Origin: Thermodesulfovibrio sp. 3907-1M
Lineage (GTDB): Bacteria > Nitrospirota > Thermodesulfovibrionia > Thermodesulfovibrionales > Thermodesulfovibrionaceae
Assembly (NCBI RefSeq): GCF_040450955.1
Contig: NZ_CP144373.1
Location: 624,001-688,000 of the forward strand
Direction: 5' to 3'
DNA length: 64,000 bases
Below are positions 8,926 to 18,520 of the stretch, in pieces (within the stretch, counting starts at the first letter, position 1; each line of letters opens with the position of its first letter). The notes under the pieces are model-generated. The model searched no databases and was not told the DNA's origin. It worked only from the letters and a program-made list of their open reading frames with translations. Position numbers and translations under genes: made by a program.

Positions 8926-9738
8926 TTGATAGGTTTTGGAGCAGTCAATACAGGAAACAATCTATTGTTTTTGATAGTCTCTTTTCTCCTGAGTATTATG
9001 GCTTTGAGTGGCATTGTTTCTTTTTTTAATCTAAAAAATATTGAAATTTCAATACTGCCTCCAGAGGATATCTTTGCCTTAAAACCTGCAAGTTTCAGAA
9101 TAAGAGCAAAAAATAAGTATTTTTTCGGAGTTTTTCTTTTAAGAATTAAAGTTTTTAATGAAGAAAAAATTATTTCTTACCTTAAAGGAGAAAAAAATTT
9201 GATTGTAAATTTAACATTTTCTAAAAGGGGCATTCACACTATCAAAGAAATAATAGTTTCATCATACTTTCCCTTTTATTTCTTTAAAAGAACAAGAACT
9301 CTTCCATTAAAATTTGAATTTACAGTATTTCCATATCCATTAAAATGTGATATATCCTTTTTAATTTCAGAGGGTAAAGCAAAAGTAGATTCAATTATTT
9401 CAAAAGGAAAGTCATATGAGGGTGAAGTCACCGGAGTAAGAGCTTATACTCATGGTGACCCTATAAAATACATACACTGGAAAGCAACAGCTAAGACATC
9501 TTCTCTCAAAACAAAAGAGTTTTCTCCTCCTTCAGGAAACCCTGTAGTTGTGAATTTGAGCGATTTTTCAGGTAACATTGAAGAAAAAATCAGTAAAACA
9601 GCTTATGCTTTAATTGAACTTACAAAGATGGGAAATCCTGCAGGATTAAAACTTAACAATGAATTTTATCCTCCAGAAACTGGACATTCTCACTTAAGGA
9701 GAATGCTTTATGCTCTTGCGGTTTATAACTCAAAGTAA
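8926..9738 (+). CDS. DUF58 domain protein
   Basis: DUF58 proteins are membrane-anchored partners of MoxR ATPases and transglutaminases. Visible here are an N-terminal hydrophobic pair (FLIVSFLLSIMALSGIVSFF) and the DUF58 signature GEVTGVRAYTHGDPIKYIHW with KATAKTSSLKTKEF. The first usual start codon in frame is TTG at 8926, but conserved-looking sequence continues upstream in the same frame (VKITNTGWIYITITLL from 8881). The true start may therefore be a rare codon, for example ATC at 8848 or 8851, 3-6 nt after AGAGGTG. It would then overlap moxR. Confidence 0.85.
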   Translation: MIGFGAVNTGNNLLFLIVSFLLSIMALSGIVSFFNLKNIEISILPPEDIFALKPASFRIRAKNKYFFGVFLLRIKVFNEEKIISYLKGEKNLIVNLTFSKRGIHTIKEIIVSSYFPFYFFKRTRTLPLKFEFTVFPYPLKCDISFLISEGKAKVDSIISKGKSYEGEVTGVRAYTHGDPIKYIHWKATAKTSSLKTKEFSPPSGNPVVVNLSDFSGNIEEKISKTAYALIELTKMGNPAGLKLNNEFYPPETGHSHLRRMLYALAVYNSK

Positions 9739-11560
9739 AACTGAAAACATTATCTTTGTGCTTAGCATCCTGATTGCCCTGATACCTTTTACAGCTATCT
9801 TTTCATACATTTCCAATTATGTGAATTTCATATTTCTCTTGATAATTTTAGCTTCTGTATTTTTACATATCAAAAAAATTTTTTTACCCATATGGCTACT
9901 TAATTTCATATCAATTGGCTTAATTATCATGCCCTTTTTAAGTTTTTCATTAGAGGATATTCTTTTGCCATCAATAGAGGCTCTCATACTCATTCTTTCA
10001 ATAAGATTTCTCAGCAAAAAAAGCTCAAGAGAGTATTTTCAAATTTACCTTCTTTCCCTACTTTTACTTGGAAGTTCTTCACTTTTTAATATTTCATGGA
10101 TATTTCTCATAAGAGTGTTAGGGATGCTTGTTTTCACAATTTTTGCTATTTTGCTTCTTACATACATGAAAGAAGTTAAGGAAGATTTTATAAATTTTGA
10201 GAAAATTATAAATCTTTTCAAAGTTGCCATATTTATCTGTGTTATCTCAATTCCTTTAAGTGCATTATTTTTTGTAATTCTACCAAGAACGCCTGTTCCT
10301 CTTATGGATATAGGTTTCAGCAAAACGAAAACAGGATTTTCTTCCACTGTAAATCTTGGCTCTGTAAGAGATATAGAAGAAGACAAAACAATAATAATGA
10401 GAGTAACAATGGAAAAATTATCTCAGGAACTTTACTGGAGAGTAATTACCTTTGACAGCTTTGATGGTAAAAGATGGCGCAAAAGAGTTTCTGATAAAGA
10501 TAGCGCTAACATTTATGGAGAAAAAATAAACTATACTGTGACTTTAGAACCACTTACAGAACAGTATCTTCCAGTCCTGGATTATCCATTAAAAATTTAT
10601 ATACAGGATATTTCACAGGAGTATCCAGGAGTTTACAGAATGAAATTTTCACCTGAGAAAACAATAAAATACTCTGCCACATCTTTTGTGAATTATCATT
10701 TAAAAGAAGCCTCTGTTTCATCTGCCTATCTTGAAATTCCTAAGATTGTCTCAGAAAAAATTATAAATCTCACACAGAAAATTACATCACATGCATCAAA
10801 CAAAAGAGAAATAGCAGAAAGCATATTAAAATATTTAACTAATTATCAATACGCTTTGAAAGACCTTCCAACAGGTGACAATCCTGTTGAAGATTTTTTA
10901 TTCAACAAGAAAAAAGGAAACTGCGAATACTTTGCAACTGCTATGGCTTTAATGTTGAGAATTAAGAATATTCCATCAAGAGTCGTGGGAGGATTTAAAG
11001 GAGGAACTTATAATGAATTTGGAGGATACTACATAGTAAGAGCCTCTGATGCTCATTTATGGGTTGAGGCATGGATTGATGGACAGTGGCATAGATTTGA
11101 TCCATCAGGGAAAATCTATAGAACTCATGAGTCTGTTATTTTTAATCTAATTGATTATCTCTGGAACAGTATTGTTCTTGATTATGATATAAAGGCTCAG
11201 TTCAAATTAGCAAAATCCTTAAAAACTCCAGAGATTAAATTTACCAGAGAAATTTTTTTAATTCTAATGAGCTTAGGCATTCTTTATGGCTTTCTTAAAA
11301 TCTATCAATATTTCAATAAAAAAAGAGACCTGCTAAACAGATTTTTTATTATAATGAAAAAACAGGGATTTGAAAGAAAAAAGTATGAGGGATTGGAAGA
11401 ATTCGTTTCTAAAATAGAGAATTCTGAAGTGAAACTTAAAGCGGAAAAATTTGTTAAGGAATACGAAAAGATATATTTTAAAGATAGAGAAATTTCAAAG
11501 GAAGAACACAAAAAACTTAAAGCATTACTTGAACAATTAAATGAAACTCACGACAACTGA
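9710..11560 (+). CDS. Transglutaminase-like membrane protein (TgpA type)
   Basis: The 616 residues begin with several transmembrane helices (about residues 10-190). A periplasmic region follows, then a transglutaminase core near residues 400-460: GNCEYFATAMALMLR with the catalytic cysteine, ASDAHLWVEAWIDG with the histidine, and HRFDPSG with the aspartate. One more helix (about 505-525) and a cytoplasmic tail end the protein. It overlaps the DUF58 gene by 29 bp. With MoxR and DUF58 it forms a standard three-gene unit of unclear substrate, perhaps peptide cross-linking or cleavage in the envelope. Confidence 0.9.
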   Translation: MLLRFITQSKTENIIFVLSILIALIPFTAIFSYISNYVNFIFLLIILASVFLHIKKIFLPIWLLNFISIGLIIMPFLSFSLEDILLPSIEALILILSIRFLSKKSSREYFQIYLLSLLLLGSSSLFNISWIFLIRVLGMLVFTIFAILLLTYMKEVKEDFINFEKIINLFKVAIFICVISIPLSALFFVILPRTPVPLMDIGFSKTKTGFSSTVNLGSVRDIEEDKTIIMRVTMEKLSQELYWRVITFDSFDGKRWRKRVSDKDSANIYGEKINYTVTLEPLTEQYLPVLDYPLKIYIQDISQEYPGVYRMKFSPEKTIKYSATSFVNYHLKEASVSSAYLEIPKIVSEKIINLTQKITSHASNKREIAESILKYLTNYQYALKDLPTGDNPVEDFLFNKKKGNCEYFATAMALMLRIKNIPSRVVGGFKGGTYNEFGGYYIVRASDAHLWVEAWIDGQWHRFDPSGKIYRTHESVIFNLIDYLWNSIVLDYDIKAQFKLAKSLKTPEIKFTREIFLILMSLGILYGFLKIYQYFNKKRDLLNRFFIIMKKQGFERKKYEGLEEFVSKIENSEVKLKAEKFVKEYEKIYFKDREISKEEHKKLKALLEQLNETHDN

Positions 11561-12134
11561 AGAAATAAACATTAAAGAAGTTCTTAAAATTCTTGAAAAT
11601 AATGGGATAATAATCTATCCCACCGAAACTCTTTATGGAATAGGAGCAAAATATAACAGCAAAAGAAGTCTAAAAAAAATTTTTGAAATTAAGAAAAGAC
11701 CTGAAGAAAAAAGTTTCCCTCTGATTGTCAATTTAGATCATCTTGAGATGGTTGCTGAATTTATACCTTCAGTAGCACAAAAGCTAATTGAAAAGTTCTG
11801 GCCCGGTCCTCTGACCTTGCTTTTACCAGCTAAAAAAAATCTACCGGAAGAGATAACAAAAGATGGAAAAGTGGCAGTCAGGATGCCTGGTGAGTCTTTT
11901 GCTTTAAAATTAATTCAAGAATCTGCATTCCCTATTACAGCAACATCGGCAAATATATCAGGTTTTCCTGCAGCAGACCGCATTGAAACTATAATTGAGT
12001 ATTTCAAAGAAGCACCCATTGATCTTATCATTGATGGAGGGAAACTTTTAGGAATACCATCAACAATTGTGGATACAACAGTTGAACCCCCTAAAGTAAT
12101 AAGAAAAGGTGCCATAGAGCTATCTTTTGACTGA
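11541..12134 (+). CDS. L-threonylcarbamoyladenylate synthase (Sua5/YrdC/YwlC)
   Basis: This enzyme makes threonylcarbamoyl-AMP from threonine, bicarbonate and ATP for the t6A37 modification of ANN-decoding tRNAs. The YrdC fold shows IIIYPTETLYGIGAKYNSK, FPLIVNLDHLEM, FWPGPLTLLLPA, VAVRMPGESFALKL and ITATSANISGFPAA, with IPSTIVDTTVEPPKVIRKGA at the end. At 197 residues it has the YrdC domain without the extra Sua5 domain, so TsaC-like. It overlaps the transglutaminase gene by 20 bp and converges on relA with a 15-bp overlap. Confidence 0.95.
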   Translation: MKLTTTEEINIKEVLKILENNGIIIYPTETLYGIGAKYNSKRSLKKIFEIKKRPEEKSFPLIVNLDHLEMVAEFIPSVAQKLIEKFWPGPLTLLLPAKKNLPEEITKDGKVAVRMPGESFALKLIQESAFPITATSANISGFPAADRIETIIEYFKEAPIDLIIDGGKLLGIPSTIVDTTVEPPKVIRKGAIELSFD

Positions 12135-14237
12135 TAAAACTTCGCTGATCTGTGATATTTTATTGATAATATCTGACAGATGAGCTCTGTCTTTTACTTC
12201 AATAGTAAAGTCAATTAAAGCTCTTTTGTCAGATGTAGAGTTGGCTTTTACCTGAGTTATATTAACCTGATTTGCTGACAAAAGTCCTGTAAGTGTGGCA
12301 AGAATACCAGGCTTATCCACGCATTCTATGCTAATTTTTGTTTGAACTTTTGAAGTATCATCAGCTGTCCAGAATACCTCTATTAGTCTTTCAGGCTGCA
12401 TGTGCTTAACATTTATGCAATCTTTTCTGTGCACTGAAATACCCTTTCCTCTTGTAATAAAGCCTATTATCTCATCTCCAGGCACAGGCATACAACACTT
12501 TGCTATGTGATACAGCACCTCATCTACTCCTTTAAGAGAAATAAACTGTTTATGGTCTTTTCTATTACTGGTTTTTTTTGCAATAACAAATTCTTCTTGA
12601 GGAATCTCGGGAGACAATCTATTTACAACCTGATGAACAGATATTTTTCCGTGTCCTATAAGAAGATACAAGTCTTCAAGACTCTGAACAGAAAAAGCCT
12701 GTAAAACTTCTAAAACTTCTTCAATTTTTTCATTTTTAAGGATCGCTGTTTGAATTCCCTGTTTACGCAACTCTGCTTCCAGTAACTGCTTACCTATGTC
12801 AATTCCCTGTTGTCTTTCTTCCTGTCTGAGAAAATGCTTTATTCTGTTTTTTGCTCTCTGAGTAACAACAAATTGTAACCAATCTTTTCTTGGTTTTTGA
12901 TGTGGGCTTGTTATTATCTCAACCACATCTCCACTTTGAAGTTGATAGTTAAGTGGAACTATTCTACCGTTGACTTTTGCTCCTGCACATTTAGCTCCTA
13001 CTTCGGAATGTATTGCATAGGCAAAATCTACTGGTGTTGAGCCAACCGGAAGTTCTTTCACATCTCCTTTTGGCGTAAAAACATAGATTGTATCAGGCAC
13101 AACTTCGGCTTTTACTGCATCAAGAAGCTCCTTTGGATCAGATATCTCTTTAATTAAATCCCTGAGCCAGGATACCAGCTTTGCTTCTCTTTCAGTTAAA
13201 TCCTTTCTTTCTTTATACCTCCAGTGAGCAGCAATACCTTCTTCAGCAATTATATCCATCTCCTCTGTCCTAATCTGAAATTCCACTCTTTCTCCTCCTG
13301 GTCCAATCACAGTAGTATGAAGGGACTGATAATAATTAGACTTTGGAAGACTGATAAAATCTTTAAATCTTCCAGGTATCAGTGTCCACAGGGAATGAAT
13401 AATGCCTAAAATATCATAACAATGAGGGACTGTATCAGTAATAATCCTTATTCCTATAACATCATAGACCTGCTCAAAAGAGATTTTTTGTTTAATCATC
13501 TTCTGATATATTCCAAAGTAGTGTTTTACTCTTCCATATATCTTAAAGGGAATATTCATTGCTTTAATTTTCTCTGAAAGAATTTTTATAACATTGTCAA
13601 TATATGCCTGCTGATCTTCTTTTCTTTTTGCCACTTTTCTGACAAGCTCTTCATATTCCTCAGGATAAAGGACCTTAAATGAAAGATCTTCAAATTCCGT
13701 TCGCATCCAGCCAATTCCCAGCCTGTTTGCAAGGGGAGCATATATCTCAAGAGTTTCTTTTGCTATTCTTTTTTGTTTCTCTACAGGAAGAAATTCAATG
13801 GTTCTCATATTATGAAGTCTATCAGCAAACTTTATGAGAATCACTCTTATATCCTTTGACATAGCAAGGAACATCTTTCTGAAACTCTCTGCTTGAGCCT
13901 CCTCTACAGTGGAAAACTGAAGTTTACTTAACTTTGTAACAGCATCAACCAAAAAAGCAACATCAGGATTAAAAATTTCACTTATATCATCAATTGTCAT
14001 TTCAGCATCTTCCACTGTATCATGAAGAAGTCCCGCTGCAATTGTGGTAGAGTCAAGTTTCATCTGAGCAAGTATATCTGCTACAGCCAGAGGATGGTAT
14101 ATGTAAGGAATTCCCTCTTTTCTTTTCTGAGCACAATGGGCTTCTCTTGAGAAAATATAAGCCTTTTTTATAAGCTCAACATTGGCTTTGGGCCTATACT
14201 GTAAAACTTTTTTAATTACATCATCTATTGTAAGCAT
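12120..14237 (-). CDS. Bifunctional (p)ppGpp synthetase/hydrolase (RelA/SpoT)
   Basis: This enzyme sets alarmone level in the stringent response. Domain order over 705 residues: HD hydrolase (YIYHPLAVADIL, LLHDTVEDAEMT), nucleotidyltransferase synthetase (YDVIGIRIITDTVPHCYD, PKSNYYQSLHTTV), TGS (YVFTPKGDVKELPVGSTPVD), zinc-finger/helical region (HIAKCCMPVPGDEIIGFIT) and C-terminal ACT (CVDKPGILATLTGLLSANQV). The intact HD motif indicates a bifunctional Rel rather than a hydrolase-dead RelA. Start at 14237 follows a G-rich site (GGGGG, 9 nt). It is divergent from murA. Confidence 0.96.
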   Translation of the reverse strand: MLTIDDVIKKVLQYRPKANVELIKKAYIFSREAHCAQKRKEGIPYIYHPLAVADILAQMKLDSTTIAAGLLHDTVEDAEMTIDDISEIFNPDVAFLVDAVTKLSKLQFSTVEEAQAESFRKMFLAMSKDIRVILIKFADRLHNMRTIEFLPVEKQKRIAKETLEIYAPLANRLGIGWMRTEFEDLSFKVLYPEEYEELVRKVAKRKEDQQAYIDNVIKILSEKIKAMNIPFKIYGRVKHYFGIYQKMIKQKISFEQVYDVIGIRIITDTVPHCYDILGIIHSLWTLIPGRFKDFISLPKSNYYQSLHTTVIGPGGERVEFQIRTEEMDIIAEEGIAAHWRYKERKDLTEREAKLVSWLRDLIKEISDPKELLDAVKAEVVPDTIYVFTPKGDVKELPVGSTPVDFAYAIHSEVGAKCAGAKVNGRIVPLNYQLQSGDVVEIITSPHQKPRKDWLQFVVTQRAKNRIKHFLRQEERQQGIDIGKQLLEAELRKQGIQTAILKNEKIEEVLEVLQAFSVQSLEDLYLLIGHGKISVHQVVNRLSPEIPQEEFVIAKKTSNRKDHKQFISLKGVDEVLYHIAKCCMPVPGDEIIGFITRGKGISVHRKDCINVKHMQPERLIEVFWTADDTSKVQTKISIECVDKPGILATLTGLLSANQVNITQVKANSTSDKRALIDFTIEVKDRAHLSDIINKISQISEVLSVKR

Positions 14238-14262
14238 ATTTTCTTACCCCCTTATTTTAGTT

Positions 14263-14268
14263 TAATAT
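14263..14268 (+). promoter_or_regulatory. -10 box of murA (leaderless type)
   Basis: TAATAT ends 7 nt before the ATG at 14276, with no Shine-Dalgarno site between. The divergent gap to relA is 38 bp. Confidence 0.45.
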
Positions 14269-14275
14269 ATTTAAC

Positions 14276-15526
14276 ATGGATAAGTTACTTATTTCTGGTG
14301 GAATGCCACTAAAAGGCACAGTAACGATAAGTGGAGCAAAAAATGCTGCTCTACCAATCATGGCATCTTCTCTCCTTGCTCAAGGAGTGCATACACTTAA
14401 AAAAATTCCAAGACTAAAGGATGTGTTAACTATGACAGAACTTATAAAAAGAATGGGAGGAGCAGTTGAATTTAACGATGTCTGTAGCATCAATACGACA
14501 AAAATAAATAAATTTGAAGCTTCATATGAGCTTGTCAAAACAATGCGAGCATCAATCCTGGTGCTTGGACCTCTTGTAGCAAGATTTGGCAGGGCAAAGG
14601 TTTCTTTGCCAGGTGGATGTGCAATTGGAGCAAGACCTGTAAATCTTCATTTAGCAGGGCTGGAAAAAATGGGAGCTAAGATATCCCTTGAAGAAGGTTA
14701 TATAATTGCTAAAGCATCAAGACTTAAAGGAGCCAAAATATATTTTGATATTCCAACAGTAACTGGAACAGAAAATCTCATGATGGCTGCAACACTTGCA
14801 AAGGGCACTACAGTTATTGAAAATGCTGCAAAAGAGCCAGAAATTGTTGACCTTGCCAATTATTTAATACTCATGGGAGCTAAAATAGAAGGTGCTGGAA
14901 CAAGCATTATACTAATAGAAGGCGTAAACGAACTTAAACCTCCCCATGAATACGAAATTATACCTGACAGAATAGAAACAGGAACATTTATTGCAATTGC
15001 TGGAGCCTCAGGAGGAGATATAACACTTAAAGGATGCAAAATTGAGCATATTGATGCTATAATGGTTAAAATGAAGGATGCAGGAGTAAGCTTCAAACAA
15101 ACAAAGGATGGTCTGAGAGTAATCGGACCAAAAAGACCTGAAGCTGTTGATATAAAAACAATGCCTTATCCAGGATTTCCCACTGATATGCAGGCACAGT
15201 TTATGGCAATGATGACAGTAGCAAATGGAACCAGTGTCATAAAAGAAACGATTTTTGAAAATAGGTTCATGCATGTGGCAGAACTCAGAAGAATGGGAGC
15301 AGATATAACAGTAGAAGGCAATACTGCCACTGTAAGAGGAGTAAGAAAACTTAAAGGCGCTCCTGTAATGGCAACTGATTTAAGAGCCTCAGCCTCACTT
15401 GTAATTGCAGGATTAATTGCTGAAGGAGAAACCATTATTGACAGAATCTACCACCTTGACCGGGGTTATGAAGAGCTTGATAAAAAGCTCATTCAACTCG
15501 GTGCAAAAATAAAGAGAATAAAATAA
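14276..15526 (+). CDS. murA: UDP-N-acetylglucosamine 1-carboxyvinyltransferase
   Basis: MurA adds enolpyruvate from PEP to UDP-GlcNAc, the first committed step of peptidoglycan synthesis. The 416 residues start with the usual [20 protein letters not shown]. The PEP-binding loop [20 protein letters not shown] holds the catalytic cysteine, the residue alkylated by fosfomycin, so the enzyme should be drug-sensitive. The EPT repeat and C-terminal [17 protein letters not shown] are present. It is transcribed alone; a fresh promoter precedes the next gene. Confidence 0.98.
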   Translation: MDKLLISGGMPLKGTVTISGAKNAALPIMASSLLAQGVHTLKKIPRLKDVLTMTELIKRMGGAVEFNDVCSINTTKINKFEASYELVKTMRASILVLGPLVARFGRAKVSLPGGCAIGARPVNLHLAGLEKMGAKISLEEGYIIAKASRLKGAKIYFDIPTVTGTENLMMAATLAKGTTVIENAAKEPEIVDLANYLILMGAKIEGAGTSIILIEGVNELKPPHEYEIIPDRIETGTFIAIAGASGGDITLKGCKIEHIDAIMVKMKDAGVSFKQTKDGLRVIGPKRPEAVDIKTMPYPGFPTDMQAQFMAMMTVANGTSVIKETIFENRFMHVAELRRMGADITVEGNTATVRGVRKLKGAPVMATDLRASASLVIAGLIAEGETIIDRIYHLDRGYEELDKKLIQLGAKIKRIK

Positions 15527-15528
15527 AC

Positions 15529-15557
15529 TTGACAAATTATTTCCTGTCAAATTAAAT
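15529..15557 (+). promoter_or_regulatory. Promoter before the H-protein gene
   Basis: TTGACA (15529-15534), a 17-nt spacer and TTAAAT (15552-15557) precede a Shine-Dalgarno site (GGAGGG) and the ATG at 15591. TTGACA is repeated inverted as TGTCAA at 15545-15550. Confidence 0.5.
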
Positions 15558-15590
15558 AATCAGAATAAAAACTTTTTGAATGGAGGGAAA

Positions 15591-15980
15591 ATGACTTTAG
15601 AAAACTACAAATTTCACAAAGAGCATACCTGGGTGAAACTATCAGGTAGAAGCAAAAAAGTAAAAGTTGGGATTACAGATTATGCACAGGAATCTCTTGG
15701 AGACATTATTTATATTGAGCTTCCAGAGGTTGATACTCATGTAGAAGCAGGTACTGAAATGGCAGAGATTGAGTCAACAAAAACATCTTCTCCTGTAATA
15801 GCTCCAGTAAGTGGCACAATCGTTGAAGTAAATGAAGAATTAATTGATCATCCAGAAATTATTAATGAAGACCCTTATGGAAAGGGCTGGATTGCTGTAA
15901 TTGAAATGGATAATACTGAGGAACTGGAAGATTTAATGGATTATGAAGAGTATGAGAGTTATCTTGAAGAAGAAAGATAA
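15591..15980 (+). CDS. gcvH: Glycine cleavage H-like lipoyl carrier protein
   Basis: H-protein carries the aminomethyl intermediate on a lipoyl-lysine. The 129 residues show YKFHKEHTWVKL, IGITDYAQ-type core (VGITDYAQESLGDIIYIELP) and the lipoylation site EIESTKTSSPVIAPVSG with its lysine. Start at ATG 15591 follows GGAGGG by 4 nt; an upstream in-frame codon at 15576 overlaps that site and is rejected. The acidic C-terminal tail is longer than usual. Its stop overlaps the next ATG by one base. No gcvT or gcvP is nearby, so it could serve another lipoyl system. Confidence 0.9.
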   Translation: MTLENYKFHKEHTWVKLSGRSKKVKVGITDYAQESLGDIIYIELPEVDTHVEAGTEMAEIESTKTSSPVIAPVSGTIVEVNEELIDHPEIINEDPYGKGWIAVIEMDNTEELEDLMDYEEYESYLEEER

Positions 15981-17302
15981 TGAAAGCCATTATAGTTGGA
16001 GGAGGACCTGCCGGTTATGTCTCTGCCCTTGTTATGAGAAGACTGGGGGCAGAGGTATTTCTTATTGAAAAAGAAGAAATTGGTGGAACATGCCTCAACA
16101 AAGGCTGCATTCCCACAAAAACAGTAATTCACAATCTTAAACATGCTTCTTCCTCTATGAATTTACAGATTTTAATGGAAAAAAAGGATAAAGTAGTTGA
16201 TACACAAAAAAAAGGACTTATGATGCTGCTAAAACAGGCAGGAGTAAAAATTATCAAATCCGAAGCAGAGTTAGTTAATCCAAAAACAGTTTTTTTAAAA
16301 AGCACAGGAGAAAAACTTCAGGCAGACAGGATAATTATTGCTACAGGCTCAAGACCCAGAGAGCTTCCAATGCTTAATTTTGATGGAGAAAAAATACTTT
16401 CAAGTGATGACCTATGGAAACTTAAAAAAATACCTGAATCTATCACAATCATCGGTGCAGGTGCTATAGGATGTGAGTTTGCATGGATATTTCATCTTCT
16501 CGGAAGTAAAGTTTCTCTGGTGGAACTGATGCCAAGAGTGTTACCTATGGAAGATGAAGATGTGTCCAGAGAAGTGGAAAAGCTTTTTAAAAAGAAAAAG
16601 ATAGAGTTTCATACGGGAGTAAAAATTGAGGATTTAAAAAAAATTGATAATTCAGTTCAGATAAGCCTCTCTAATGCAAAAAGTATATCCTCACAAGTTG
16701 TTCTTGTTTCTGTAGGAAGAGCTTTTAATACTGAGTGTATTCAGACTTCAGAGGTAAAGCTTGGCAGTAAAAAAGAGATTATTGTAGATGAGAAAATGCA
16801 AACAAATATTGAAAATATTTTCGCAGCTGGTGATGTTACCGGACAGTGGCTACTCGCCCATGTTGCATATAGAGAAGCAGAAGTGGCTGCAAAAAATGCC
16901 ATGGGATACAGCGAAAAAATGGACTACAGCGTAATACCATCAACAATTTATACAGTTACAGAAGTTGCCTCTGTTGGATTAAAGGAAGCTGAGGCAGTGA
17001 AAAAAGGAATTGATATTAAAAAAGGAATCTTCCCATTCAGAGCATCAGGCAAAGCTCACATTATCGGAGAAATTGATGGATTTGTTAAGGTAATTGCAGA
17101 TAAAGAATCTGACGCTATCATTGGAGCTCATATAGCTGGTGCAGATGCCTCTGAACTTATCCATGAACTTGCAATGGCTGTAAAACTCAAAGCAAAAGCA
17201 AGAGATTTAAAGGATTTAATTCATTCTCATCCTACCCTTTCTGAGTGCGTTGGTGAAGCAATTAAGGACCTTTTTGGTGAGGCAATTCACAAAATAAGAT
17301 GA
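15980..17302 (+). CDS. lpdA: Dihydrolipoyl dehydrogenase (E3)
   Basis: This flavoprotein reoxidises dihydrolipoamide with NAD+. The 440 residues show the N-terminal FAD site (IIVGGGPAGYVSALVMRRLG), the redox disulfide GGTCLNKGCIPTK, the NAD site (ITIIGAGAIGCEFAWIFHLL), a second FAD motif (ENIFAAGDVTGQWLLAHVAY) and the C-terminal catalytic HSHPTLSECVGEA. It is somewhat shorter than typical E3 (about 460-475). Translational coupling to the H-protein gene suggests that pair is a working unit. Confidence 0.95.
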   Translation: MKAIIVGGGPAGYVSALVMRRLGAEVFLIEKEEIGGTCLNKGCIPTKTVIHNLKHASSSMNLQILMEKKDKVVDTQKKGLMMLLKQAGVKIIKSEAELVNPKTVFLKSTGEKLQADRIIIATGSRPRELPMLNFDGEKILSSDDLWKLKKIPESITIIGAGAIGCEFAWIFHLLGSKVSLVELMPRVLPMEDEDVSREVEKLFKKKKIEFHTGVKIEDLKKIDNSVQISLSNAKSISSQVVLVSVGRAFNTECIQTSEVKLGSKKEIIVDEKMQTNIENIFAAGDVTGQWLLAHVAYREAEVAAKNAMGYSEKMDYSVIPSTIYTVTEVASVGLKEAEAVKKGIDIKKGIFPFRASGKAHIIGEIDGFVKVIADKESDAIIGAHIAGADASELIHELAMAVKLKAKARDLKDLIHSHPTLSECVGEAIKDLFGEAIHKIR

Positions 17303-18495
17303 TTGATATCATCAAAGTTTCTTTTATTTTTCTCTTTATTCTCTTCTTGCTCAGGAAAAAACTAAGCGTTGGATATGCTCTCTTAGTTGGTTCTTTGATA
17401 TTTTTAGTTTTTTATTCTTTTGATTTTAAAAGTTTACTATATATAATTTTCAAAGGTCTTACTTCCTCAAGTTCTATAAATCTTTTTCTGTCACTCACCT
17501 TAATTAAATCATTTGAGTATGCTTTAAGACAGACAGGATTAATGCAAAAAATGACAGAAACCTCACAGACCCTGCTTAATAGCAAAAAACTCTCAATTCT
17601 GTCAATGCCTCTTATAATTGGAATGTTACCATCTCTTGGAGGAGCTTATCTTTCAGCACCAATGGTTGATTCAGCCACGAAAAATATTAATATGCCAAAA
17701 GAAGAAAAGGCATTTATAAATTACTGGTACAGACACCCTTGGGAACTCATTTTACCTCTTTATCCGGGAGTAGTTCTTGCTTCTGCGGTTTCAGGTGTTT
17801 CATTAAGGAAACTGATAATTTTAAATCTTCCAGTTGCAGTAATACTCTTTATTGCTGGTTTTTTATTAAGCATGCACGGTGTAAAGAATGAGAAAAAAGT
17901 AAATAAACCCGCTTCTTTTAAAGGCTTAATGAGCTTTGTTCCAATAGTTTTGGTTCTTTTACCTGTAATATTTTTTAAAATTGAGCTTTACATAGCCCTC
18001 ATTTCTAACCTCTTAATAGTGTGTATTTATCACCAGAAAACCATTAAAGAAACTCTATCAATCATAAAGTATGGTTTTACTGCAGATGTTTTCATTCTCG
18101 TAGCGGGAGTAATTATTTTTAAGGAAATGCTTCAAGCATCAGGTGCTGTAGATGGAATTGCAACTACAATAACACAGTCAGGGATTCCATATCTTGTTGT
18201 TTTCATAACACTACCGCTTTTTATCGGACTTATCACAGGACTGAGTGTAGGGTTTGTAGGAAGTACTTTCCCACTGCTTATCCATTTAAAAGAAACTTTA
18301 CCCTACGAAATCTCCATTGCCTTTGTCTCAGGATATGTGGGAGTACTTCTTTCTCCTCTTCATCTTTGTTTGATTCTTACAAGGGAATACTTTAAAGCAG
18401 ATATGACAGGAATTTACAGGAAAATCATTCCTGGTTGCATTATGATATTTTTTACTGCATTGATTGAATTTGTTATTTTGAGATATTATAGTTAA
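17299..18495 (+). CDS. DUF401 family integral membrane protein
   Basis: The 398 residues are almost entirely hydrophobic helices (about ten or eleven). Conserved-looking loops include IGMLPSLGGAYLSAPMVDSA, YWYRHPWELILPLYPG and GLITGLSVGFVGSTFPLL, which resemble the DUF401/TIGR00529 family, distantly like GntP-type carriers. The substrate is unknown. It overlaps lpdA by ATGA, so it is co-translated with the H-protein and E3, which may mean import or export of a compound used by that system. Confidence 0.8.
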   Translation: MIDIIKVSFIFLFILFLLRKKLSVGYALLVGSLIFLVFYSFDFKSLLYIIFKGLTSSSSINLFLSLTLIKSFEYALRQTGLMQKMTETSQTLLNSKKLSILSMPLIIGMLPSLGGAYLSAPMVDSATKNINMPKEEKAFINYWYRHPWELILPLYPGVVLASAVSGVSLRKLIILNLPVAVILFIAGFLLSMHGVKNEKKVNKPASFKGLMSFVPIVLVLLPVIFFKIELYIALISNLLIVCIYHQKTIKETLSIIKYGFTADVFILVAGVIIFKEMLQASGAVDGIATTITQSGIPYLVVFITLPLFIGLITGLSVGFVGSTFPLLIHLKETLPYEISIAFVSGYVGVLLSPLHLCLILTREYFKADMTGIYRKIIPGCIMIFFTALIEFVILRYYS

Positions 18496-18520
18496 ACTTT
18501 ACTGAAAAGGAGGCTTTATA

